Positions 1 to 6,715 of a DNA stretch of 64,000 bases are shown here, in pieces. Below the pieces are notes generated by a model that did no database searches, was not told where the DNA came from, and saw only the letters and a list, made by a program, of their open reading frames with translations. The stretch is from Flavobacterium denitrificans DSM 15936 (lineage in GTDB: Bacteria; Bacteroidota; Bacteroidia; Flavobacteriales; Flavobacteriaceae), in NCBI RefSeq assembly GCF_000425445.1, contig NZ_KE384377.1, forward strand, positions 614,070 through 678,069, in the 5' to 3' direction. How positions within the stretch are numbered: the first letter of the stretch is position 1; the number at the start of each line of letters is the position of its first letter. The translations under genes and the position numbers were made by a program.

Positions 1-60
1 TACCATTCAAATGTTAAGTCTTGATAATTATTTAAAAATTAAATCAATCTGCTATACAAA

Positions 61-88
61 CAAAACCTGTCACATTTGACAGGTTTTG
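61..88. terminator. Hairpin terminator, bidirectional
   Basis: A perfect 12-bp stem (CAAAACCTGTCA / TGACAGGTTTTG) encloses a 4-nt loop. It lies 26 bp past the stop of the minus-strand secreted protein and has T-rich flanks on both strands, so it can end that gene and anything entering from the left edge. Confidence 0.75.
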
Positions 89-114
89 TTGTATTTAAAA
101 TAAACTTATTGAAT

Positions 115-942
115 CTATTTAATAACTTTTATACTCGTACTATTATAAAATGTCGATAATGCATAAGATTTTGTTGCTTCGACATTCGATACTCTGTTGT
201 TATAAAAATTTAGAAAATCACGTTCATCTTCCAAATCTCCAATCTTTTTTAATTTCTCATTTAATGAATCAAGATTTTGATTAAAGCTGACTTTTTCTTG
301 TTTCGTAAATGTTGTAGAATCATACCTTTTTTGACCCAATCTATTCAAATAAGTATGTTTCTTAATTATAGCATTGCAAGCGTTTACATTTGTTTGTGCT
401 GATTGTAGTAAAGTTAAGTAATTAGTTTTCCATGTTTTATATTCAGCAGTATTTCCGAGATTTTTAAAATTAGCACGCTCAAACTCAATTTCTAATTGAC
501 CAACAAATCGATTAGACATAAAATAAAACAATTCATTTGTGCTTACTTTTTTAAGAATTGGAAATCTTTCAAAAGAGCCACCTAAATTTTCATAGCCCTC
601 ATCTTTCTCCGTAAATAACTGATTTTTTACGAATCTATTGGGAATTTCTTTAGTTGTAAGCATATAATTATCAGGTAATTTGATAAAATCTCCTGATAAT
701 AAATCTATATCAATGTGATTATCTTCCATCACATATATAATTGGTTTATTTTCAGTTTCTTTAATCTTAACGGGGAAAATTTCGAAAGGTTCTACTTTGT
801 ACTTTTCGATGATTTGTTTGGAAAATTCTGGATTGATTTTGAGTTTTCCTTGACTAAAAACCTGTGTAGTGAATAAAAATGTAGAGATGGAAATAATGAC
901 GTACGCGAAATGCATACAGTACTTTTGGTAGTGCTTTTTCAT
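115..942 (-). CDS. Secreted protein of unknown function
   Basis: 275 residues. The N-terminus has basic residues, then a hydrophobic stretch at about residues 13-28 ending in QVFSQ, which looks like a Sec signal peptide. The mature part is polar and lysine-rich with no motif I recognise. A likely role is periplasmic or surface-exposed. The gene stands alone: a hairpin terminator follows it, and a structured repeat lies just upstream of its start. One copy of the GTGGTAAT-type repeat (946-962) begins 4 bp before the start codon, so that repeat would fall in its leader or promoter. No homologous family is named because nothing in the sequence justifies one. Confidence 0.7.
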   Translation of the reverse strand: MKKHYQKYCMHFAYVIISISTFLFTTQVFSQGKLKINPEFSKQIIEKYKVEPFEIFPVKIKETENKPIIYVMEDNHIDIDLLSGDFIKLPDNYMLTTKEIPNRFVKNQLFTEKDEGYENLGGSFERFPILKKVSTNELFYFMSNRFVGQLEIEFERANFKNLGNTAEYKTWKTNYLTLLQSAQTNVNACNAIIKKHTYLNRLGQKRYDSTTFTKQEKVSFNQNLDSLNEKLKKIGDLEDERDFLNFYNNRVSNVEATKSYALSTFYNSTSIKVIK

Positions 943-945
943 TGT

Positions 946-1135
946 GTGGTAATTAGGATTTATAAATGTTTAATACAAAAAATAAGCGTGGACATTTACA
1001 CCACACTAAATCCAGGATTACCACACCCTTAAACAAGCAATGATGCAAAGCCACGCCATGACGGCGCACCTCACATACATTATTTGCTTGTTAAATCGAG
1101 AAGCGGTTGAGCTTCAGAGTGGTAATTCGGATTTA
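946..1135. repeat. Structured intergenic element with three GTGGTAAT copies
   Basis: The word GTGGTAAT-n(2-3)-GGATTTA occurs at 946-962 (plus), 1007-1024 (minus) and 1119-1135 (plus). The second and third copies face each other, so 1007-1135 can fold into an outer stem. Inside it a second stem pairs AACAAGCAA (1032-1040) with TTGCTTGTT (1084-1092). The interior is clearly more GC-rich than its surroundings. The layout resembles a recombination site or structured repeat such as an attC-like palindrome, but no integrase is visible. It fills the 285-bp gap between two minus-strand genes, and no coding frame was found in it. Confidence 0.5.
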
Positions 1136-1227
1136 GCAATAACGTAATTAAGTACGAATATTTTTATAATACAAAAATAAATAAAAAGGAGGACGTGGAA
1201 CAATGAATATTCATAATCTTAATCTTT

Positions 1228-1569
1228 TTATTCTTTTCTATATTCCTCTAGAAAATCAATAAATAACTCATTTAGTAATATTAAATGGTTTAGTAATGGT
1301 TTATTACTAAACCAGTCTGCTGATGTAAAATTATTCAATCTTTCTTCAAATAATTTTCCATTATCAAATTCTGTAAACATCAAATTCATTTGAAATTTAA
1401 TCTCTTTTAAATCTTGTGACTGTATTGTATAATTCCTATTGTCTGTTTCAAGAGGATCTTTATAAATATCATCTGTAATTGAATCTAGGTTGTAGGGAAC
1501 TAATTCAAATGAACGTAATTCTACTAAAAATGATTCAGCTTTATCAATAAAAAATTGAGTTGTCTTCAT
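1228..1569 (-). CDS. Small acidic protein of unknown function
   Basis: 113 residues, no signal peptide or membrane segment, rich in Phe, Leu, Asn and acidic residues, hence probably a soluble cytoplasmic protein. The predicted composition is mostly helical, and the C-terminus (FIDFLEEYRKE) is amphipathic. It is not contiguous with the secreted gene downstream because the structured element lies between them. I do not recognise the family. Its size and acidity would fit an immunity-type or accessory protein, but nothing in the sequence shows that. Confidence 0.6.
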   Translation of the reverse strand: MKTTQFFIDKAESFLVELRSFELVPYNLDSITDDIYKDPLETDNRNYTIQSQDLKEIKFQMNLMFTEFDNGKLFEERLNNFTSADWFSNKPLLNHLILLNELFIDFLEEYRKE

Positions 1570-1745
1570 AAAAAGATATAGTTATTTTAGTTTTGATAAA
1601 AGTAATCTTTTTCTGCTCGTTTAAAAAAGTGAGTTATAAACATTTCTATTCGTTTTATTATAGAGAATCTAACATTCGAAGTTTATAACTTTAAAAATCA
1701 CATACATTTAATTTTAGTAAATTGCGCTAAATCAATTTTATATTT

Positions 1746-2207
1746 ATGAAACCAGAAGTTAAATATATTGGTCAAAAAATTACTTTAAAAACAATAAGAG
1801 ATTGTATTCTTGATTTAAAATTAAGTGAAGACAGAATCATTCTTTTAAATAGTCAAAATTTTGATGACATAGTATTGGAGTATTTGGATTTTTATAATGA
1901 AAGTATTGAAATACCATATTATCTACTTGGTGTTTTAATCTCGGAAGACAACTCTAATAAAGTTCCTCTTAACAGGATTGGGATTATCAATGATGATGAT
2001 TTTGAACATCCTGTGTATTATGAAGAGAATTTTGATTTATCTGATGGTGAAGAGGCATATAGATGTGGTTTTTGTGGACGGATTATTGATAAGCATGGTA
2101 ATGAATTATTTGATGATGAAAGAGAAAGAATAATAAATTACATTCAAAAATTCGAAGACTCAATCGTAAATAAAGCTTATGGAAAATGTTGCAAAAATCA
2201 ATGGTAA
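1746..2207 (+). CDS. Hypothetical protein with CxxC and CC cysteines
   Basis: 153 residues, soluble and acidic. The N-terminal half has alternating hydrophobic segments. The C-terminal third contains CGFCG at about residues 102-106 and a vicinal CC near residue 149. Four cysteines in this arrangement could bind a metal or form a redox or structural site, which is inference only. It starts with ATG in an AT-rich leader without a ribosome binding site. The end overlaps the convergent small frame at 2199-2384 by 9 bp. Family not recognised. Confidence 0.65.
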   Translation: MKPEVKYIGQKITLKTIRDCILDLKLSEDRIILLNSQNFDDIVLEYLDFYNESIEIPYYLLGVLISEDNSNKVPLNRIGIINDDDFEHPVYYEENFDLSDGEEAYRCGFCGRIIDKHGNELFDDERERIINYIQKFEDSIVNKAYGKCCKNQW

Positions 2208-2384
2208 TTAACCCCCACTAATAACCGAATCAATTAGAGATTTTGTCTGTTTCTTTTCAGTTTTATTTATTGGAGCCATCCTAGTCAAAGTATCCAATTC
2301 TTCACCTATAGTTTTTTGAGGGAAAACATTCTTTATCGCCTCATTATCTAGTGATTCTTTCATATGTTTTGATAGTCGTTTCAT
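2199..2384 (-). CDS. Possible small basic protein, 61 aa
   Basis: An ATG frame on the minus strand beginning MKRLSKHMKESLDNEAIKNV and ending IVGVNYH. A stop codon lies two codons upstream of the ATG, so this is the only start. The sequence is polar and lysine-rich with no membrane segment. It fills the otherwise empty gap between two plus-strand genes and is convergent with the cysteine-containing gene upstream. At this length chance frames exist in AT-rich DNA, so it is a candidate gene rather than a certain one. Confidence 0.4.
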
Positions 2385-2517
2385 GGTTTATATTTTTTAT
2401 AATATTTATAAGACTTAATTTTTCTTGTTTTTTGTGCATTTTACCGAGTAAAAACACCTTTTGTCTATAATTATAACTTGTCAAAAAAATCCGCATAAAT
2501 TTTTGTGCCTATTTTAT

Positions 2518-2525
2518 TATATTTG
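2518..2525 (+). promoter_or_regulatory. -7 promoter box TATATTTG
   Basis: Exact match to the Bacteroidota TAnnTTTG element, 20 bp before the ATG of the three-helix membrane protein. No clear -33 TTG at the usual 19-bp spacing was found. Confidence 0.5.
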
Positions 2526-2544
2526 AAAAATTTTCAATTTTTAT

Positions 2545-2991
2545 ATGAATAAAAAAGACAAAAAATACATTACCGATTTAAAAGAATATATTACTACTGC
2601 GGAAGGGCGTGTAAAATATTCTCTAGAACGGTTTGATATACTAATTATTTCATTATCTAGTGGCGGTTTAGCCTTAAGTGGAACTTTATACGAAAATTTT
2701 AAAAATGCTGATAAAACCCTAGTAGACATTGCTTGGATTTTTTTCTCTTCAGCTTTAATCGTAAATTTATTATCTCAAATTACAGGATATTATGCTAATA
2801 AACTTGATATTAAATGTACAAGGATACTTATTGAAGAAGTAAAAGGTAAGGAAGAAGAGGGTACGCATAAATCTATTGATTGCCAAAAAGCAGTTTTTAA
2901 TTTTCTAACTAGGGCTTTCAATGGTTTATCATTTTTAAGTTTAACAACAGCAATAATACTGATAATTCTCTTTATTAATTTAAAACAATAA
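2545..2991 (+). CDS. Small membrane protein, three predicted TM helices
   Basis: 148 residues. A charged N-terminus (about 27 residues) precedes hydrophobic segments near residues 28-46, 57-80 and 120-146. A charged, Lys/Glu-rich loop (about residues 85-110) separates the second and third. This is an inner-membrane protein of unknown function. A TATATTTG box at 2518-2525 is well placed as the -7 promoter element, 20 bp before the ATG. The next gene starts 4 bp after its stop and encodes a tiny disordered protein, followed 12 bp later by a paralogue, so the three look like one transcript. The topology (soluble head, loop, C-terminal helix) resembles small helper membrane proteins of effector systems, but I cannot assign one. 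Confidence 0.65.
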   Translation: MNKKDKKYITDLKEYITTAEGRVKYSLERFDILIISLSSGGLALSGTLYENFKNADKTLVDIAWIFFSSALIVNLLSQITGYYANKLDIKCTRILIEEVKGKEEEGTHKSIDCQKAVFNFLTRAFNGLSFLSLTTAIILIILFINLKQ

Positions 2992-2995
2992 TTTT

Positions 2996-3154
2996 ATGAG
3001 TGAAGACAGAAGCCGATCTGGAAATGGAAACGGTGGCAGTGGCAATGGTGGCAGTGGCAATGGTAGTTCTCAAGAACGTACAAAAACTGGCACGGAGCAA
3101 GGACAAAAAATAGAAAAAGGTCAAGGCTCAGGAACTAGGCCTAAGAGAGATTAA
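2996..3154 (+). CDS. Tiny Gly/Ser/Asn-rich protein, paralogue 1
   Basis: 52 residues starting MSEDRSRSGNGNGGSG. The N-terminal half is a low-complexity GNGGS tract. The C-terminal half (SQERTKTGTEQ ... RPKRD) is charged. It has no signal peptide or membrane segment and is predicted disordered. The start is only 4 bp after the stop of the membrane-protein gene, which suggests translational coupling. The next gene (3167-3331) encodes a related protein: both share QER, a T..-E-Q pattern, a K-I-x-K-G-x-G-x-G tract and a terminal RPKR. That conserved C-terminus in two tandem copies is the main evidence that the frame is translated. Function unknown. Confidence 0.65.
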   Translation: MSEDRSRSGNGNGGSGNGGSGNGSSQERTKTGTEQGQKIEKGQGSGTRPKRD

Positions 3155-3166
3155 ATATTGAAAAAC

Positions 3167-3331
3167 ATGAGTGATAAGGACAAAAATCAATCGGGAAATA
3201 AAGGCAAAGAAAGCAATCAAAGCGGGAAAAATGCAAATGGCTCTCTACAGGAGCGCTCACATACTACAAAAGAACAATGGAGTAAGATTGACAAAAAAGG
3301 TCTGGGAGCTGGTGACAGACCAAAAAGATAG
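3167..3331 (+). CDS. Tiny Lys/Asn/Ser-rich protein, paralogue 2
   Basis: 54 residues starting MSDKDKNQSGNKGKESN and ending GLGAGDRPKR. It is the second tandem copy of the protein encoded just upstream. Both begin with MS and an acidic residue, have a disordered N-terminal half, and share the motif LQERS/SQERT followed by a G-x-G-x-RPKR end. The 12-bp spacing and same orientation imply one transcript with the preceding membrane protein. A longer open frame overlapping this one in another phase (from 3171) lacks this conservation and is not the gene. Function unknown. Confidence 0.6.
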   Translation: MSDKDKNQSGNKGKESNQSGKNANGSLQERSHTTKEQWSKIDKKGLGAGDRPKR

Positions 3332-3400
3332 AAATAAATGCTCAAAAATTCAGTTAACTTTTGAGCATTTATTATGTGCAATTAATACTTAATAGTATAT

Positions 3401-4189
3401 TTATTCAACTACTGTCGATGCGTATTGAACCCAACCTGTATTCGTTTTTTCATAAATCAAACTACCCGTAGAAATCAATAAGCAATGCACTCTAAAACCA
3501 ATTAAAGCCTCTGGATAAGTAGAATTTAGCGTAGCACTAGATAAAGTGGTAGTTGTAGAATTGTTTACGACTCCAATATTTGCTGTACTAAGTAATCTCG
3601 ACCGTACATTATTGTGTGTTTCCCAAAGTTGGCCACTTTCATCTCTTTCAATTGCGCCATTTTGTAGTATGGTTGTCAATATACCATTTGGTATTATTAT
3701 TGGTGGATTATCAGCAGTACCGACAGGTGTAATAATAAAGTCATTTGTCAATGCAACTACTCCAGATTTATCAGGTAATAATATATAGTTATATTTTGTC
3801 GGAGATATTGGCTGAAGTGTAGTTGAAAATCCATTAGAAATGAATCTTATCAAACCCATTTCATACTGTGTTCTAATAAGACCATAAATACTATTTACTT
3901 GCAATGAAAGTAAACCTTCTAATAATTGAGCCGTATAGGTATAATCTCCCAATGATTTTTGAACTTTTATACCTTTTGTAAAATTCCAATCACCAGTGAT
4001 ATTTTGGTCATTTGATTTGATGTATTCCCAAAAATTCTCATTCCCTTTTACAGATAGAAATTTAATAGAAGATGCTAGATTTTCTGCATATTCGTCTGTT
4101 TTGTTAATAGGATTTTCAACAGGTAAATTGACATTTCCAGTTTCATTTGCTAGTTGATTGTTAATTGATTTAACGCTAAAAGTTTTCAT
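3401..4189 (-). CDS. Tail-fibre-like or structural protein of unknown function
   Basis: 262 residues without a signal peptide. The sequence is rich in Asn, Thr, Ser and short beta-type repeats such as NNSTTTTLSSATLNSTYPEA near residue 212. It ends in a compact domain with GSLIYEKTNTGWVQYAS, a style seen at the C-termini of phage tail-fibre and particle-surface proteins. Residues 40-100 include a phrase about 'GDWNFTKGIKVQ' that resembles the start of a repetitive fibre. No other phage structural genes are nearby, so this may be a remnant or a stand-alone cargo gene. The assignment is by style, not by a diagnostic motif. Confidence 0.45.
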   Translation of the reverse strand: MKTFSVKSINNQLANETGNVNLPVENPINKTDEYAENLASSIKFLSVKGNENFWEYIKSNDQNITGDWNFTKGIKVQKSLGDYTYTAQLLEGLLSLQVNSIYGLIRTQYEMGLIRFISNGFSTTLQPISPTKYNYILLPDKSGVVALTNDFIITPVGTADNPPIIIPNGILTTILQNGAIERDESGQLWETHNNVRSRLLSTANIGVVNNSTTTTLSSATLNSTYPEALIGFRVHCLLISTGSLIYEKTNTGWVQYASTVVE

Positions 4190-4194
4190 ATGCT

Positions 4195-4228
4195 AAATAT
4201 TATGTAATATATGTATTACATAATATTT
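4195..4228. terminator. Perfect 15-bp palindrome between two minus-strand genes
   Basis: AAATATTATGTAATA (4195-4209) and its exact reverse complement (4214-4228) flank a TATG loop. It lies 5 bp after the transposase stop and 5 bp before the start codon of the next minus-strand gene. It could terminate the transposase transcript. Because it abuts the downstream start it could instead act as an operator. Confidence 0.5.
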
Positions 4229-4233
4229 GATTA

Positions 4234-5535
4234 TTAAGCTGTCAACTCTTTATAACTTAACCTTTCATCGGAATTAATCAATGTAAGATTAAATCGTTCG
4301 CCCGGACTCATTGTTCGAATATTATATCGATAAGCAAACTCATCACAGTATCGATGCAAATGTTTGTCACTCGTATAATGATACATTCCAACAATACCTC
4401 TTTTTAACAGCCCCCAAAATCCTTCAATTCCATTTGTGTGATATGATCCTTTCTTGAACAACCCTAAGTTATGTTTAATAACTTCATGACTATAACGGTT
4501 TTCTAATCCACGATAACCTCTCCAACCATCACTTACTATTGTAGAACCTTTCTTTACTTTTGAATCAATTATGGCTTGAAGAGTTTTTCCTTTCGTATTC
4601 TTGACTACTTGTGTATATACAAGACCGTTATTTAACATTCCAAATACTGGAGTTTTTGTCTTAAGACTTCGTCCTTGAGTATTTTCAATCTTTTTTTCTT
4701 TACCTCGATTTTTATTCTTACCTCCAACATAAGTTTCATCGACTTGTGTTATTCCATCAAATTCAAATTCGACTCTATTATGAACTGCATTTCTGAGTCT
4801 ACTTAACATAAACCAAGCACTCTTTTGACTAACTCCAATAGTGCTTTGTAGTTGACGAGAACTTATACCTTTCTTATTTGTTACGAATAGGAAGACAGCC
4901 ATAAACCATTTTTGCAATGGGATTGTTGATTTTTCAAATATTGTTCCAATAGTCACACTAAATGGTAATCTGCAATCTTTACACTTATATCGACCTTTGT
5001 CCTCGCCTCTTGTTAGAATTCGATAATGATCTTCACGCTGACTCCCACAATGTGGGCAAATTGGTTCTCCATTCCAACGTAATTTTTCTAGATGTTTACG
5101 ACATGCTTTTTCGGAATTTAACTTCATCAACATGTCAATATTTGAAGTAAAAATCTGAGCTGTATCTAACTCTGTATTAGGATGTTTTGCCATTTTTGTT
5201 TTATTAAAATTAATAAATTCTGGCGTAATAGGTAAGGTTTTTCGTACTTTTCTTTTACAAGTTGTTAACAGTTTTACTGGGTCAGGAAATCTAACAAATT
5301 TAGGCTGAGGAGGTTCTATGCCGTACTGGATAAGTAGGACGTTTATAATATCTTCTACAGTTTTGGCAAATGTATCCAGTTCATCATAATCATAATTATA
5401 ATCATTACATTGTATTAATTTGAGTAATGAATCTGAATCGTCTTGTTCATCTTCAGAATCTACCTCGTCGCAGTCAAATTGTGAGAAATTGTATACGTCG
5501 TAACAAGATTTAAAGTCGTATTTAATTGGAATCAT
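4234..5535 (-). CDS. IS1595-type DDE transposase with extended N-terminus
   Basis: 433 residues. From about residue 130 the protein is a typical IS1595/ISXO2-like transposase: a helical segment ending KLRWNGEPICPHCG, a zinc ribbon (CPHC ... CKDC, about 157-184), then the catalytic core with D in VDETYVGG, D in IVSDGWRGYRG, and E in HTNGIEGFWGLLKRG. About 120 residues precede this, beginning with a very acidic stretch (DCDEVDSEDEQDDSDS), which is unusual for the family. An internal Met (MAKHPNTELDTAQIF) would give a normal-length protein, so the first Met is uncertain. No terminal inverted repeats or target duplications were found around it, so it may be a solitary or domesticated copy. Confidence 0.85.
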   Translation of the reverse strand: MIPIKYDFKSCYDVYNFSQFDCDEVDSEDEQDDSDSLLKLIQCNDYNYDYDELDTFAKTVEDIINVLLIQYGIEPPQPKFVRFPDPVKLLTTCKRKVRKTLPITPEFINFNKTKMAKHPNTELDTAQIFTSNIDMLMKLNSEKACRKHLEKLRWNGEPICPHCGSQREDHYRILTRGEDKGRYKCKDCRLPFSVTIGTIFEKSTIPLQKWFMAVFLFVTNKKGISSRQLQSTIGVSQKSAWFMLSRLRNAVHNRVEFEFDGITQVDETYVGGKNKNRGKEKKIENTQGRSLKTKTPVFGMLNNGLVYTQVVKNTKGKTLQAIIDSKVKKGSTIVSDGWRGYRGLENRYSHEVIKHNLGLFKKGSYHTNGIEGFWGLLKRGIVGMYHYTSDKHLHRYCDEFAYRYNIRTMSPGERFNLTLINSDERLSYKELTA

Positions 5536-5651
5536 AATTTTCGAGTTAGAATTATGACGAATACAACAACATTAAAAAATGAAATGAGTTTGATTTTAAA
5601 AGTTTGAAAGAACACGATGTAAGCTTTTGATGTTGTTTAATTTTATAAATA

Positions 5652-5680
5652 AAAACCACCTGCTGGTAACAGATGGTTTT
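5652..5680 (-). terminator. Hairpin terminator
   Basis: An 11-bp stem with one mismatch (AAAACCACCTG / CAGATGGTTTT) and a 7-nt loop. On the minus strand it follows the small frame 5692-5838 by 12 bp and ends in T residues. Confidence 0.55.
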
Positions 5681-5691
5681 GAAAACATTAT

Positions 5692-5838
5692 TTAGAACAA
5701 TAGATTTTTAAAATAGTCTATTGCTTTATAAATTCTGTAAAGCAATATCATTGTTCGTAGTAACTTTTTTAAAAGTTCTAAAAATTTTGAAATTTGTTCG
5801 TGTAAGAACTCCAATGTTTGTTTTAATGTGTCTAACAT
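5692..5838 (-). CDS. Possible small amphipathic protein, 48 aa
   Basis: An ATG frame encoding MLDTLKQTLEFLHEQISKFL and ending FKNLLF. Leu and Lys are spaced as in an amphipathic helix, and there is no glycine or proline. It is immediately followed by a good hairpin terminator and preceded by another hairpin at 5924-5951, so it sits in its own transcription unit. Such peptides can be membrane-active small proteins, for example toxin-like or regulatory peptides. That role is inference, and the frame is short enough to be chance. Confidence 0.35.
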   Translation of the reverse strand: MLDTLKQTLEFLHEQISKFLELLKKLLRTMILLYRIYKAIDYFKNLLF

Positions 5839-5923
5839 AATAGAAAAATTAAATTCTCCGAATTAAACAACCTGTTCAAAATTTTAATTTAACTTTTGAA
5901 AAGTTGAAAATGATGCTACAAAA

Positions 5924-5951
5924 AAAATCCAACTCATTCGAGTTGGATTTT
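5924..5951. terminator. Perfect 12-bp hairpin
   Basis: AAAATCCAACTC / GAGTTGGATTTT with a 4-nt loop, followed by a T/A-rich tail. No plus-strand gene lies immediately upstream and it precedes a promoter, so it insulates the next operon or ends an unseen transcript. Confidence 0.6.
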
Positions 5952-5960
5952 TTAATATGA

Positions 5961-5990
5961 TTGTCTTTCAAAACATAATATGTATCTTTA
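5961..5990 (+). promoter_or_regulatory. Promoter: TTG-N19-TATCTTTA
   Basis: TTG at 5961-5963 and TATCTTTA at 5983-5990 have the 19-bp spacing of Bacteroidota promoters. Transcription would begin after the upstream ATG at 5980, which supports the start at 6010 for the next gene. Confidence 0.5.
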
Positions 5991-6009
5991 TATAATTAAA
6001 AAACTAACT

Positions 6010-6240
6010 ATGAATTGGATATCATACCCAGAAAATAGACCAACTATTTCTAAAACTTATATTGTTTCTATACGGAGACCATACATGGGTGCTGACCTTA
6101 CATTTAGCTATATAGCATATTATGATGCTGAGACAAATCGCTGGCACAAAAATGACAATTTTGATAACGATAGTGTCAAAGAGGTTATTACTGAAAGAAT
6201 TGTTGGCTGGAATGATGATTTAACTGCTTATCTGGGATAA
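6010..6240 (+). CDS. DUF551-like small protein
   Basis: 76 residues starting MNWISYPENRPTISKTYIVS. The order W-I-S-x-x-E-x-R-P near the N-terminus, a central 'IAYYDAETNRWHKND', and a final W (VGWND) resemble the DUF551 family of small proteins, often found in phages and mobile regions, which begin W-I-P/S-V-x-x-R-L-P and end with an H/G-W motif. An ATG 30 bp upstream exists, but it lies before the predicted transcription start, so I chose 6010. The next gene follows 6 bp later, so the two form an operon closed by a terminator at 6493-6527. Family assignment is tentative. Confidence 0.5.
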   Translation: MNWISYPENRPTISKTYIVSIRRPYMGADLTFSYIAYYDAETNRWHKNDNFDNDSVKEVITERIVGWNDDLTAYLG

Positions 6241-6246
6241 ATATTT

Positions 6247-6480
6247 ATGAAAAACAAACTAATATCTTTATTGCAAGAACTTATAATTACGACAGATAAA
6301 ACAGATTTAGTAAATTTAAAAGCTTCAATAATGCAAAAAACTGTATTTCTAGCCCGTCCAGAAACATCTGGAGAAATTGGAAATATTATGCATGCTGTAA
6401 ATTCATATATCGAATTACCAAATGCAAATAATATAGAAAATGTTGAAAAAGTTATTAAAAGATTAAATGACAAGTTTTAA
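6247..6480 (+). CDS. Small protein of unknown function
   Basis: 77 residues, mostly helical and soluble, with the sequence ARPETSGEIGNIMHAVNSYI in the middle. It starts 6 bp after the DUF551-like gene and is followed by a strong hairpin 13 bp beyond its stop, so it is the last gene of a two-gene operon. I do not recognise the family. Its location among short accessory genes suggests it belongs to the same acquired region. Confidence 0.55.
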   Translation: MKNKLISLLQELIITTDKTDLVNLKASIMQKTVFLARPETSGEIGNIMHAVNSYIELPNANNIENVEKVIKRLNDKF

Positions 6481-6492
6481 TCTATATAGATA

Positions 6493-6527
6493 TTAAAAAG
6501 CCCACCTCATTGAAGTGGGCTTTTTAA
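6493..6527 (+). terminator. Hairpin terminator
   Basis: TTAAAAAGCCCAC / GTGGGCTTTTTAA, a 13-bp perfect stem with a T-run, closing the two-gene operon that ends at 6480. Confidence 0.75.
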
Positions 6528-6605
6528 TATCGTAAAGTACATTATAACGTAAATCTAATGTGGTATACTGGATATATCATTATCTAAATTTTTTATGTTA
6601 CTCTT

Positions 6606-6640
6606 AAAAAGGCATCAGTCGAAAGGCTGGTGTTTTTTTT
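6606..6640 (+). terminator. Orphan copy of a repeated terminator hairpin
   Basis: The hairpin GCATCAGTCGAAAGGCTGGTG is followed by ten T. Near-identical hairpins end genes at 8295-8327 and 9581-9617. Here no plus-strand gene lies between it and the previous terminator, so it may be the relic of a deleted gene or the end of an unseen short RNA. Confidence 0.6.
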
Positions 6641-6684
6641 TAGATTTTTGTTTTTTTAATACTATTTTACTGTAGTAAAAATTT

Positions 6685-6692
6685 TATATTTG
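6685..6692 (+). promoter_or_regulatory. -7 promoter box TATATTTG
   Basis: Exact TAnnTTTG match, 23 bp before the ATG of the T9SS sorting-domain protein. Confidence 0.45.
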
Positions 6693-6715
6693 GAGTAAAC
6701 TATTAAATCATTTAT

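Noticed and set aside
3171..3392. 73-codon plus-strand frame overlapping the second tiny paralogue
   Set aside because: It is out of phase with the conserved SDKDK...RPKR frame starting at 3167, and its C-terminal half has no similarity to the paralogue. The 3167 frame is the gene.
5980..6009. Upstream ATG as start of the DUF551-like gene
   Set aside because: It lies before the predicted transcription start from the TTG-N19-TATCTTTA promoter, and the added residues are not like the family.
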